DNA from: a virus | Strand: one strand, 5' to 3' | IMG/VR virus record: IMGVR_UViG_3300037278_000066 | Coordinates: 1-23,463 of that record | Length of the DNA: 23,463 bases | In this document: one piece after another, positions 8,159-16,076 of the stretch | Layout of the letters: the number at the start of each line of letters is the position of its first letter | Numbering within the stretch: the stretch's first letter is position 1 | Translations under genes and position numbers: made by a program | The notes under the pieces: generated by a model | What the model saw: the letters and a program-made list of their open reading frames with translations, nothing else | What the model was told of the DNA's origin: nothing | The model's database searches: none

Positions 8159-11112
8159 CCGAAGATCCGAGTTGCAGGGAGACGGTTGAGACCACCCTTT
8201 TGACCCACTTCAAACGCGATTGCAGACAGACTGAACCCTTCGCCATAATTTGATGTTTGAATATCCTCTATGGAGATTTGTAGGGTGTCGCATTTCTGTT
8301 GAGCTAGATCGACTCTGAATTGATAAACAGGATTCTGCCCACCATACACACCAGCTCCAGAAGCATAAGTTCCTGTGCCAGATGCGTAAGGCGCAGTCGG
8401 GTTTATGATTGCGGTCGTATCAATGAGGTCTGACTGAGTAAAAACAGGGATGAAGTCATAACCCACTTTTACTAAGAGCTTGTGCGGACTCTTGTATGTT
8501 CCAAGGATCGTCGCTTTGTAAACGCGCTGGTATCCTTGAAGACCGGCCATCGACATCCAAGCAAGAACAACGCGCAATTTGATAGCGCTTCCGTTATCGT
8601 TGAATTGCCCAGGAGTCTCTTGTTGGATTGTCCCGTTCGATTGGATGTAACAATACACGTTCTGGAAAACGGTCGAGTCAGCCGCGGCAATGTTTGTGAA
8701 CACTGACCACTGGTTATAGGCCGTATCGTAAGTGAGACAGACTCCAGTATTCAGAGTGAATCGCACTTGGTTGCTAGTAGCTAAGAGCTGCGCTGATGTC
8801 ACTGAAGACGAGTTGTAAGCTTCAACGTCGGCACCGATGTAGTAGTCAACGAGAGAGCGATTGAGCAAGTAAATGCCCTTTGAGCTCTGATACATCAAGC
8901 CTGCTGGAACCTGCACTAAACTCTTCGTGTTAACACATCCTGAGTCAGCGGCAATTAACAAAGCTTCTGCGAAGTCATCGTTCAATCCGTTCGCAGAAGG
9001 ACCATCACCAGTCGTATAGAAAATGTTATGGCTTTTAAGGAAGACTAGGTTGGCGTCAAGCTGAGCAACGGCAGTGATACTCCCTCCACGCTGGTCGATG
9101 TTCTTAACGAAGGTGTCGTTCACTTCTACCGGAGAACCGGGAACAGTCTGCTTAGAGAACCACCATGTGAGACCATTTTCAGAGGGAACGATAATTAGTC
9201 GGTTCTTGTAAGTCCCGATGATCTGAGTAGCAGGTGCCGCGATGTTTTCGATCACACCACCGGTTGTATAGATCTGCTCATTTCCTATGATCACTGAGTC
9301 AGCCAAGCCGTCCGTGATAGTGATCGAGTCAACCGTTGGGTCGTTCAACACAGGAGTCGCGATTGTCGTCACTGCGTAAAGCACTGTCTGGTTAACGAAT
9401 GTTCGATAGAGCATGATGCGAACGTTCGACTTGCCAGTGAGTCTGAGAGTTGGAACGGTCACTAACACCGTCGCTCCACCGCTGACGCTTATTGTGAGAA
9501 GCTGAGATGGTGCTGAGTTATGATCTTGTCCCTGAGCGTCTGTCCAACGATAGACAGCAGAATACCCATAACTTCCTGACGACAAACTGCCACCTGAGCC
9601 AGCAGCAGCAGTGAGTCCCTCAGGAAATAAGTGGAAGCCGTGCTCGGAGATCGTTGCCCCGTCATAGCAAGACAAGATCCCGCCAGTGATGTGCAAGTTG
9701 GAGCCAAGCTCAAGCGTTTGAAACTGAGCATCTACAAAGTCGAAAGTCCCGGACATCACGCCGGTGTTTGAGAACACATTTCCAGCAATTGTCGAGATGA
9801 AGTCCTTCTGTAGGAACGCGAACTGGAATACACCAGGCGAAACGACGTTAACCTCAGTGAGGATGGACGCAACTGTAACGCCACCGGCGTTCTGGTTAGC
9901 AACTTTCCCGACTACTTGCCCAAGCGAATTCAGAACAAAGTAAGACGGCTGTAATGTCGCCGTATTAGTTGAAGTCGGAGACGGTCCATAAGCAGTAATA
10001 ACATAGACACTTCCGTTATAAGAGAAAGCCTTCGAAACGATACCGACTGAGCCGACAAGTCTGCTTGCGGTTCCTACGACACCAAGAAGCGTGCATGTGT
10101 TGATGCGAATCTGGTTCTTGTATTCCGTTGCTCCAGCGACTTCGTAGAAGATCGTCGCCGTTGTTCCGGATATTGAAGTAGTTATGTTACGGGACAAAAC
10201 CGTCTCAACAACTTGAGGAGCTACGAGAACTCCTGACAATGCGTTGTTAACTACGGTCACCTTCGTAGCAGTTCCGTTACAGTAGGAAACCCAGAGATTT
10301 CCAGAAGCATCGGCCGCGACGTTGATTGCATTCGAAGCTGAGTCACTTCCAAAGGAATAGACGTTACTCGTCTGCAGGTAAGAGTTGATGCTCCGTGAAG
10401 AGATAGAGCCAATACTGTTGTTGAACACCAAGTAGGCGATGTTTTGAAATACTGCTACGTCGTAGAGGTAGTTCGTCGTGTTCATTGTCGTGTTGAAGTC
10501 TACAGCCGCACTCAAGAGAGTCGGTGAACCCAGGGCAATCGACTTATACTGAATCCTTCCGTTGACCGGATTGAAATAGAAAACAACGAAGTAGTTTCCT
10601 AAGACGACCGGCTTCGCTCTCTTACCAGCAGACAAAACCGCATTGGCTACGATCTGTTGGTTCGTAGACGAGTCTGTCACCGAGTAGCGAATTCCTCCGC
10701 TAGAGTCTTCCCATGTGAAGATTTGAAGGCCTGAGCTATGAAGAGCCGAGTCTTGAACAAGTTGGAGGTTTGAGTTTCGAATGATCGGCTTTGATGTCAC
10801 TTCAAGATTCACTAAGGAACCTTTGTTCGACCACATCTGAGCTGACGGCGAGAAGCTGAACAAGCTCGTGCCATCAAAGGACAAGAGTTCATTCTTAAAC
10901 GTTGTTGTTCCTGCTCCGGCAGTGATCCCTGTAGTGCTAGAGAAGACTGAGCGAGCCAAGGCTTGAAAGCCGCTGCGCTTACGAAGCTCCTTAGGAGAAG
11001 AGAAGATTCCGTTCTCCAGAACAGCAACCTTGCCTTGGATTTGATATGGGTCGGTCTTTGTATCTACGCCGTTGCCAAGCGAGACCGTTACGATTTGCTT
11101 TTGTAACGGCAT
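8155..11112 (-). CDS. Tail nozzle / packaged-DNA stabilisation protein
   Basis: A 985-residue beta-rich protein. The N-terminal segment VSLGNGVDTKTDPYQI, followed by LENGIFSSPKELRKRSGF (residues about 10-48), is the usual opening of the nozzle/stabilisation proteins of podoviruses (P22 gp10-like or T7 tail-tubular-B-like), which list the virion data in a beta-propeller body and close the tail tube. Later segments such as YSAVYRWTDAQGQDHNSAPS (about 520-540) and the NRLIIVPSENGLTWWFS region (about 635) also fit that family. It is longer than P22 gp10 (about 470), so extra domains are likely. It starts two bases after the stop of the fibre-like gene and overlaps the GNAT-like gene. Family assignment is by recalled pattern. 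Confidence 0.8.
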   Translation of the reverse strand: MPLQKQIVTVSLGNGVDTKTDPYQIQGKVAVLENGIFSSPKELRKRSGFQALARSVFSSTTGITAGAGTTTFKNELLSFDGTSLFSFSPSAQMWSNKGSLVNLEVTSKPIIRNSNLQLVQDSALHSSGLQIFTWEDSSGGIRYSVTDSSTNQQIVANAVLSAGKRAKPVVLGNYFVVFYFNPVNGRIQYKSIALGSPTLLSAAVDFNTTMNTTNYLYDVAVFQNIAYLVFNNSIGSISSRSINSYLQTSNVYSFGSDSASNAINVAADASGNLWVSYCNGTATKVTVVNNALSGVLVAPQVVETVLSRNITTSISGTTATIFYEVAGATEYKNQIRINTCTLLGVVGTASRLVGSVGIVSKAFSYNGSVYVITAYGPSPTSTNTATLQPSYFVLNSLGQVVGKVANQNAGGVTVASILTEVNVVSPGVFQFAFLQKDFISTIAGNVFSNTGVMSGTFDFVDAQFQTLELGSNLHITGGILSCYDGATISEHGFHLFPEGLTAAAGSGGSLSSGSYGYSAVYRWTDAQGQDHNSAPSQLLTISVSGGATVLVTVPTLRLTGKSNVRIMLYRTFVNQTVLYAVTTIATPVLNDPTVDSITITDGLADSVIIGNEQIYTTGGVIENIAAPATQIIGTYKNRLIIVPSENGLTWWFSKQTVPGSPVEVNDTFVKNIDQRGGSITAVAQLDANLVFLKSHNIFYTTGDGPSANGLNDDFAEALLIAADSGCVNTKSLVQVPAGLMYQSSKGIYLLNRSLVDYYIGADVEAYNSSSVTSAQLLATSNQVRFTLNTGVCLTYDTAYNQWSVFTNIAAADSTVFQNVYCYIQSNGTIQQETPGQFNDNGSAIKLRVVLAWMSMAGLQGYQRVYKATILGTYKSPHKLLVKVGYDFIPVFTQSDLIDTTAIINPTAPYASGTGTYASGAGVYGGQNPVYQFRVDLAQQKCDTLQISIEDIQTSNYGEGFSLSAIAFEVGQKGGLNRLPATRIFG

Positions 11113-11114
11113 GA

Positions 11115-12137
11115 TTAGAGTCCGTACGCAGTGAGCATGCAGTAGTAGACAGATACGAAGTTGCCAGCCTGCGAACGAACTTGAACCGTATAAGTATAAG
11201 TTCCTGCACCGACTCTATCTGGGAACGTGATCATAGCGGGCACAACCATTTGCGCTTGCCCACCCACGTTGGTCGAATAAATCGTCGTGCCGTTTCTTTG
11301 GATGATTAAGTTCATGATGTCGCCTGCATTGGTCTCTAGATAACCACCCGCACCGGCGCTAGCTGTTCCATCTGGCACAATCGAGATCATCACGGGCTTA
11401 CCGATAGACGTGATCGACACTGAAAGATTCGTAACACTTACGAAGCTAGTGGAAGTCGTAGCGAACGTTCCTGACGAAGCACTCACTTGAATCGGAACTG
11501 GTGTGATGAACGATAAGTTGCCTGACGAGTCCATTTGGATTGGACTTGTTACAGTAGGTGCAGCAGGCGGAAGCGTGATCGTGTAAGCGAGTGCCAAGGC
11601 CAAAGGAGATTGAAGGGTGATTCCGAATGCGCCTGAAGTCGGTGCCGACAGAGTAAGCGCTGAAGACGAGATCAACGCCGAGATGCCAGAGTTCTGAGTG
11701 AAGTAGAAGGTCTGATTCGCAGAGGAATAAGTTAAAGCGGCGGTGGTTCCACTAAGTCCTGAAATCGATCCAGCAGAACTCAAGTTAAGAGCAGCACCGG
11801 AAGTCATGTGAACTGGCTGTCCTGCACCTGAGTTGAAATACAGATCGCCACCGGACATGTAGATGCAACCGACGTCAGAGACACCAGACAAGGATGACGT
11901 TTGGTTTTGAAACTTAGCCGAACGCAAGTTCGTTGCGTTGTTGCCGATGAAACTCAAGTCAGCGTTGATATTGAGACCAGCCGTAGGAACTAAGCTTCCT
12001 TTGCCAGGCGAGTGATCGTGCGAGTCCACTGTAGTGAACGCAGCGTTAATGTCGACAGCTCCAGCAAACGGGCTCACTTCTACAAGTGGCGTTGGGAGTT
12101 GAAGACTCATGTATGGGGTCTGTGTCGTAGTACTCAT
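11115..12137 (-). CDS. Fibre-like tail appendage protein
   Basis: A 340-residue protein. The N-terminal block VDSHDHSPGKG, followed by VPTAGLNINADLSF and NATNLRSAKF (residues about 37-76), is a conserved opening that I recall from many phage appendage proteins and that probably attaches the protein to the tail. The middle is a Ser/Thr/Gly-rich beta region, and residues about 215-340 form a compact domain (FVSVTNLSVSIT, GKPVMISIVPDG, TYTYTVQVRS) resembling a jelly-roll knob. It is preceded by AAAAGGAAA as ribosome binding site. It lies between the small tail protein and the nozzle gene, consistent with a fibre or tailspike adaptor. Receptor specificity cannot be read. Confidence 0.7.
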   Translation of the reverse strand: MSTTTQTPYMSLQLPTPLVEVSPFAGAVDINAAFTTVDSHDHSPGKGSLVPTAGLNINADLSFIGNNATNLRSAKFQNQTSSLSGVSDVGCIYMSGGDLYFNSGAGQPVHMTSGAALNLSSAGSISGLSGTTAALTYSSANQTFYFTQNSGISALISSSALTLSAPTSGAFGITLQSPLALALAYTITLPPAAPTVTSPIQMDSSGNLSFITPVPIQVSASSGTFATTSTSFVSVTNLSVSITSIGKPVMISIVPDGTASAGAGGYLETNAGDIMNLIIQRNGTTIYSTNVGGQAQMVVPAMITFPDRVGAGTYTYTVQVRSQAGNFVSVYYCMLTAYGL

Positions 12138-12146
12138 TTTTTCCTT

Positions 12147-12461
12147 TTAGAAAATCCAGAGGTCAACCGTTACCGCCGCAGACGATGTAAGGATAAGAGT
12201 GCGTGTCGGTGACGGGTTTGAGGCTTGTGCGCCAGTGTGAATGTCAGCGAAGGTGCTCTTGAGCAGAGTCATCACTCCTTGAACTTCACGCTGGATAGGA
12301 TTTGGAATGACGTTAGTTCCAGCAGCTAGGATCACGTTCTTCACCAGCACCCCGTCCAACATTGGATTTGTGAAAACGGGATTGAGGCAGTTGATTAGAC
12401 TGTCTTGAACTTGGCTAAGCGTAAGGTCCGATGTCTGGTTCTTTGAGAAGCGTTTAAGCAC
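12147..12461 (-). CDS. Small tail protein, base-of-fibre family
   Basis: A 104-residue protein with the order LSQVQDSLINCLNPVFTNP, then MLDGVLVKNVILAAGTNVI, then PIQREVQGVMTL, and a C-terminal SNPSPTRTLILTSSAAVTV. I recall this sequence architecture from small proteins encoded between adaptor and fibre genes of short-tailed phages, where the middle part usually reads G-x-N-x-I-x-H-x-L-x-R. The usual His is replaced here (NVIPNPIQR). Its ATG overlaps the adaptor's stop by one base. The function has not, to my knowledge, been determined; a virion role is inferred from the neighbours. Confidence 0.6.
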   Translation of the reverse strand: MLKRFSKNQTSDLTLSQVQDSLINCLNPVFTNPMLDGVLVKNVILAAGTNVIPNPIQREVQGVMTLLKSTFADIHTGAQASNPSPTRTLILTSSAAVTVDLWIF

Positions 12462-13153
12462 TAGAAGTCCCAGCCGGTGTCATAGACGTCAGTCACCGTA
12501 GAGGGATCGCCTGCATTGCGATTTGCCGCTTCGTCGATGATGCGCTCTCGCATCGACTCTTTCTCGGCAGCAAAAGGACTTGGATCCATTTCCTGCTTCA
12601 CCATCACCTTGGCGCATACGCTTGCGATGATGTATTGCTCCCACCCGTTAACGCCGTCGACTATGTCAGTGTCGTTTACAAGGACTGGACAACGTGGCAC
12701 GTACCACAACTGAATCCACTGCCCTGCTTGAGCAAGCGGAGTGAGCATGATGTTGTTGCCGTTGATCTGGTACCGGATGTTCTGAAGAACGTTGAAGGAT
12801 TGCGAAGGATAGAATGCGTCGTTGAGTCGGTTACGCTGAGCAAAGTTGAATGGCTTGAGTGTAACGAACGAGTTGCTCGCTCCTGTTAGAGAGAGATCAA
12901 CACCGCGAAGCTTGAAGAAATCAGTGGGCAGAGGAAACTGGAATGAAGTTCCGTCAGTCTGAAATTGAAATGGCGTTTGAAAGAAGTAGTTATCCCCATA
13001 CGAGGTTACGAGAAGCCCGTACAGTTCTTGATAGTCGAGATTGATGTAGGAATTTAACTCCGTATCAGTCACGACTTGGTTGTTCACCGTATCTGTCATG
13101 CTTCGCACCAGCGTGCGAATGGCAAGCAGAGTCGTTTGTCCAGGAATAGACAT
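12461..13153 (-). CDS. Head-tail adaptor (tail tubular A-like)
   Basis: A 230-residue protein with a helical N-terminus (TTLLAIRTLVRSMTDTVNN, then TDTELNSYINLDYQELYGLL), a beta middle with FQFPLPTDFFKLRGVDL, and a later MLTPLAQAGQWIQLWYVPRCP. This helix-then-beta arrangement, the LPxDFxKLxGVD element and the length of about 200-230 residues are typical of adaptor proteins that dock between portal and nozzle in short-tailed phages. Gene order (capsid, adaptor, fibre, nozzle) agrees. A ribosome binding site AAGGAAC stands before the ATG but lies in one arm of a hairpin (13159-13178), downstream of a terminator, so this gene may begin a separately controlled unit. Confidence 0.7.
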   Translation of the reverse strand: MSIPGQTTLLAIRTLVRSMTDTVNNQVVTDTELNSYINLDYQELYGLLVTSYGDNYFFQTPFQFQTDGTSFQFPLPTDFFKLRGVDLSLTGASNSFVTLKPFNFAQRNRLNDAFYPSQSFNVLQNIRYQINGNNIMLTPLAQAGQWIQLWYVPRCPVLVNDTDIVDGVNGWEQYIIASVCAKVMVKQEMDPSPFAAEKESMRERIIDEAANRNAGDPSTVTDVYDTGWDF

Positions 13154-13158
13154 CTATA

Positions 13159-13178
13159 GTTCCTTAGATAAAAGGAAC
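13159..13178 (-). promoter_or_regulatory. Hairpin sequestering the adaptor ribosome binding site
   Basis: Minus strand has arms GTTCCTT (13178-13172) and AAGGAAC (13165-13159) around a six-base loop. The second arm contains the AAGGA ribosome binding site of the adaptor gene that starts at 13153. It follows the terminator hairpin and shares one base with it. It could act as a translational switch or as a processing site; that role is inference from the complementarity. Confidence 0.5.
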
Positions 13179-13195
13179 CCCGCTTGTAAGCGGGG
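13178..13195 (-). terminator. Rho-independent terminator after the head gene block
   Basis: Perfect inverted repeat CCCCGCTT/AAGCGGGG with a minimal loop (stem effectively CCCCGC/GCGGGG with six-base loop), followed on the minus strand by TTCCTTTTATC. It lies eight bases downstream of the stop of the 84-residue gene and upstream of the adaptor gene. The U-tract is interrupted, so partial read-through is likely. Confidence 0.75.
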
Positions 13196-13202
13196 CTCGG
13201 AG

Positions 13203-13457
13203 TTATTCTTGGTCTTGTTCGTCGTCGTCAGAGTCTGCGAGAGAGAGAAAGGCTTTCAGCGCCATCATCAACCCTTGAGGGTCTTTGTCTTGGATCGCTT
13301 GCAGCAGATCTTCAGCCGCAGCTCTCATCCCTTGAGCATCTTCGTCGTCACCCATCCCAACGGTGGGCTTGACCTCTTGAGTCTTCGACTTCCCATCCTT
13401 CATCTTTGCTAGGATGAGAGAGGCAGTAGACCGTTTGTCGTCACCGTTCATGATCAT
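13203..13457 (-). CDS. Small acidic protein, function unknown
   Basis: An 84-residue protein with an acidic C-terminus (SLADSDDDEQDQE). The central region is helical (MRAAAEDLLQAIQDKDPQGLMMALKAF is one amphipathic stretch, with a Pro-Gly break). The N-terminal part is basic (DDKRSTASLILAKMKDGKSK). It starts 3 bases after the stop of the preceding head gene, with GGAG as ribosome binding site eight bases ahead of ATG. I do not recognise a family. The location between the decoration candidate and the adaptor suggests a head-related or assembly role; it is the last gene before the terminator. Confidence 0.6.
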   Translation of the reverse strand: MIMNGDDKRSTASLILAKMKDGKSKTQEVKPTVGMGDDEDAQGMRAAAEDLLQAIQDKDPQGLMMALKAFLSLADSDDDEQDQE

Positions 13458-13460
13458 GGG

Positions 13461-13850
13461 TTACGCTCCGACAGATCTAGAAAGTTGGATTGCGATCAAG
13501 ATCTCTTCGCCAGATGCAGGGTCAGTTGCAGTGCCAGTAGGCGTTTGAAACTGAACTGTTAAGCTAGGAGCGAGTGGAGTTACAGAGCCGTTAACGTTGG
13601 CGATTGAAGTCACCGACATAACAGGTGCAGCGGGAGCGGTAGAGACGAGCGTCTCGCACACGTTCAAGCAACGGACGTATCGGTCCGCTAAGACGATAGT
13701 GTAGTTGCCAGTAGAGTTACGAATGATCGACTTGATACCAATTGAGTTTGTAGCTTTGAGAGTTGGAGCACCGGAAGCACCGACAGTGAAGTCCATGAAC
13801 AGGTCAACCGTCTTTAGCTCTTTACGCTCGAGTTGGTTATTGACAGGCAT
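13461..13850 (-). CDS. Head decoration / minor capsid candidate
   Basis: A 129-residue beta-rich protein directly downstream of the major capsid gene and its terminator. It begins MPVNNQLERKELKTVDLFMDF, and most of the rest is alternating strands (NYTIVLADRYV, LTVQFQTPTG, EEILIAIQLSRS). Single-domain beta proteins at this place commonly decorate the capsid, but I cannot match it to a named family. It has its own ribosome binding site AAGGA, in an AT-rich leader immediately after the terminator, so expression depends on read-through or a separate promoter. Confidence 0.6.
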   Translation of the reverse strand: MPVNNQLERKELKTVDLFMDFTVGASGAPTLKATNSIGIKSIIRNSTGNYTIVLADRYVRCLNVCETLVSTAPAAPVMSVTSIANVNGSVTPLAPSLTVQFQTPTGTATDPASGEEILIAIQLSRSVGA

Positions 13851-13871
13851 TTTAATTTTTCCTTAGTAGTA

Positions 13872-13905
13872 AATAAAAAGAGCCCATCCCGAATGAGATA
13901 GGCCC
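13872..13905 (-). terminator. Rho-independent terminator after the major capsid gene
   Basis: On the minus strand GGGCCTATCTC pairs with GGGATGGGCTC (11 base pairs including G-T wobbles) around loop ATTC and is followed by TTTTTATTTA. It begins 14 bases after the capsid stop codon. A terminator here is common for the most abundant late transcript. Confidence 0.85.
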
Positions 13906-13919
13906 GTAAAACGGAGGGC

Positions 13920-15155
13920 TTAGTACTGGAGCGAAACGACTGCGCACGCCGAAGTGTTGTGGCAGGCAAGGTTCCAGTAGGCAGAGATGCGGTATTGAGC
14001 TGCATCTGTGTCGATGAGGTTCAAGAATGCACCGCGCTCGTCTTGAAGCTCAGGAGCTTGGCCAAGCGAAGCGATCTCAAGAACGTCAGTGTCCAAGATG
14101 AAAGCTGTTTGCGGAGGGCATGAACGATCAGGAACGACGTTCAAGATTCCGAGTGCAGTGGCCATCTGGAAACCAGTGAAACCAACAACAACTTCAGCGC
14201 CGTCACGCTTCGTGTTCACATCCATGCGCTGCACTTGAATCTTGGCACCCATCTCAAGGCTAAGTTGCTGCCAAGAAACCGGGTTCATGACGATGACGTC
14301 AGCTTTGCCAGTAGTTGAGTTCTGCATGAGTTGAACCACTGCTTTAGTGAGCGAGTCTTGAACCGACTCTCCACCAACCGATGCGTAACGAGTTCCTGCC
14401 AAGTTAGGAGCAGTCGAACGGTCGATACCGTAGAAGTTGTCTCCACCGACAGGTGCAGTAACCGGGAACCAGCCAAGAAGACCAGACACACCAGCGTTAG
14501 AGTTTCCGTTAGGAACTAAGTAGCCAGTTGCTACCCAACCCGTAGGAGTTGCAGCTGATCCGCCGAGAGTCAGAGAAACTGTGATTGTTCCTGCGTCAGG
14601 CGAGATCGCGATAACATATCCGCCAGCAGCAACCGGAGTTCCACCGTCAGACGTAGCTTGTTGAAGGAGTTGGTTGATCGAGAAGTTTCGAGCATCCGAG
14701 GGCGAAGCAAGAGTGATCACGCCAGAGGTGATCGAAGAGATCACACCAAGTGTACCTGTTCCTGAGCGAAACAAAGCCATGCTCATCTCAAGAGAGACTT
14801 GCTGGATCTTTTGATCGATCTCGAACGACTTAGCACTGATGAAAGCGCCGATGTCGTTTGCAGAAGCCATCATAGCTTCACGAGAGATTGTTCCAACACC
14901 GTAGTTGTATTTACGAGTGAGCTGGAACTTCTTGTACTGACCAGGAGTTTGGTTCGTGTATGCAGACGAGAAGCTGTTTGATCCTGCGCCTGTGCTAGAG
15001 AGCAAAGGAAGCGGATATGTTTCACCAACAAAGTTAGTGTTCTTCTTAATCATCGCGAAGGTCGGACGACCTTGGAAGATAAGCGAAGCGACCTTTTGGC
15101 CGTTGTAGTACTCTTTCAGAGCACCGTTGATTGCGTTGATGTCTAGAATTGCCAT
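13920..15155 (-). CDS. Major capsid protein
   Basis: A 411-residue protein directly after the scaffold gene. The N-terminal part LKEYYNGQKVASLIFQGRP, followed by TFAMIKKNTNFVGETYPLPL (residues about 13-52), is the recurring opening of a capsid family found in short-tailed phages (HK97 fold by family knowledge). A long helical part (ISREAMMASANDIGAFISAK, about 94-113, then KSFEIDQKIQQVS) would be the spine helix region. Residues about 140-225 look like an inserted beta domain. DVIVMNPVSWQQL (about 280-292) and the C-terminal AQYRISAYWNLACHN fit the A-domain end. A ribosome binding site AAAAGG stands before ATG. A strong terminator follows, fitting high expression. Confidence 0.85.
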   Translation of the reverse strand: MAILDINAINGALKEYYNGQKVASLIFQGRPTFAMIKKNTNFVGETYPLPLLSSTGAGSNSFSSAYTNQTPGQYKKFQLTRKYNYGVGTISREAMMASANDIGAFISAKSFEIDQKIQQVSLEMSMALFRSGTGTLGVISSITSGVITLASPSDARNFSINQLLQQATSDGGTPVAAGGYVIAISPDAGTITVSLTLGGSAATPTGWVATGYLVPNGNSNAGVSGLLGWFPVTAPVGGDNFYGIDRSTAPNLAGTRYASVGGESVQDSLTKAVVQLMQNSTTGKADVIVMNPVSWQQLSLEMGAKIQVQRMDVNTKRDGAEVVVGFTGFQMATALGILNVVPDRSCPPQTAFILDTDVLEIASLGQAPELQDERGAFLNLIDTDAAQYRISAYWNLACHNTSACAVVSLQY

Positions 15156-15168
15156 TTGAAATTACCTT

Positions 15169-16071
15169 TTAATTTTTGCGTGCGAGCTCGTGATAACGAG
15201 CGACTGCACTTGCAAGAGCGTCAGAGCCTGAATGGTTCGAAATTGAACGAGACGACTGCGAAGCCGGAGTTAATGAAGACGAGATTGTCCGGTTGCTGAT
15301 GGACGGCTTGGGTGCTTGCTGTTGCGCCACTTGGGGCTGTGGCTGTGCCTTCGCTTTGATTTTCTTGGTCTCTAGTGCTTTCGAGGCCAGTTCTTCTAGG
15401 TACTGTTCAACGAGGTCTGCGGCTTTATCAGTTGCCATGACTTCGTTTGTTTCTTCGAAGTGCAGTTCAATAACCTTCCGCACTTCTAGTTCTTGATTAT
15501 AAAGTTTCGTGAGCTCGTACTTCTCAGCGTTATCCGCTACGAAATCCACGATGCTCTTCGTCCAGTTCTCGACAACTTGCGCTTGCTCTGCCTCAAGTTT
15601 CGTTTTCTCAGCAGCTAGAACCTTGTCGCGCTCTGCTTGCTGCTCTTTCCTGAACTCTTCGATCTTGCGATCTACCTCTGAGATTTTTAGGTTGTCGCTT
15701 TGCTGACCACCGCTAAGGAAGTAGTCGTTCACTTGATCAAGTGTGAGACCGGCTTCTTCTAGGAACTTGAGCGGATTCTTGAGAGCCTCTTTCTTCGCGT
15801 CTTCGAAAGCTTTGATCTGCGCTTGAACTGGGCTCAACCCTTCGCGTTCGGCTTTCAGAGCTTCACGCTCTGCTTGGAGTTTGGCTTCCTTCTTCGCGAG
15901 GGCAGCGAATCGTGTCGACGCAAGTTCTTGCTTGGGCTCAACTTTTGTTTCTACAGGAGTAGTTGAGTCTGCTTGAACGGGTGTCGTCTTGTTCTCTACG
16001 ACTGGAGTTGCTGGAGTGGGGATTGCGTTAGGCGTAGCTGTGCCTACGGTGATCGTTGGTGTTTCGCTCAT
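15169..16071 (-). CDS. Scaffolding protein
   Basis: A 300-residue, strongly charged, predicted mostly helical protein between portal and major capsid genes, the standard place of the scaffold. The N-terminus is Pro/Thr-rich and disordered (1-48). Coiled-coil segments rich in Lys, Glu, Gln and Ala follow (55-92, 132-175, 210-240). A disordered Gln/Ser-rich linker and a short C-terminal helix (ALASAVARYHELARKN) complete it; a basic C-terminal helix that binds coat is the rule in this family. The ribosome binding site is AAGGAA. The dispersed 18-base repeat lies inside this gene in frame (residues 124-129, QSDNLK). Confidence 0.85.
   Translation of the reverse strand: MSETPTITVGTATPNAIPTPATPVVENKTTPVQADSTTPVETKVEPKQELASTRFAALAKKEAKLQAEREALKAEREGLSPVQAQIKAFEDAKKEALKNPLKFLEEAGLTLDQVNDYFLSGGQQSDNLKISEVDRKIEEFRKEQQAERDKVLAAEKTKLEAEQAQVVENWTKSIVDFVADNAEKYELTKLYNQELEVRKVIELHFEETNEVMATDKAADLVEQYLEELASKALETKKIKAKAQPQPQVAQQQAPKPSISNRTISSSLTPASQSSRSISNHSGSDALASAVARYHELARKN
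15684..15701 (-). repeat. 18-base dispersed repeat, copy 2 (inside scaffold gene)
   Basis: Minus strand AAAGCGACAACCTAAAAA, then TCTC as in copy 4. The only copy within a coding region, translated in frame as part of the scaffold. It lies about 530 bases upstream of the major capsid start, a possible place for an internal promoter. Confidence 0.9.
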
Positions 16072-16076
16072 CGAAA

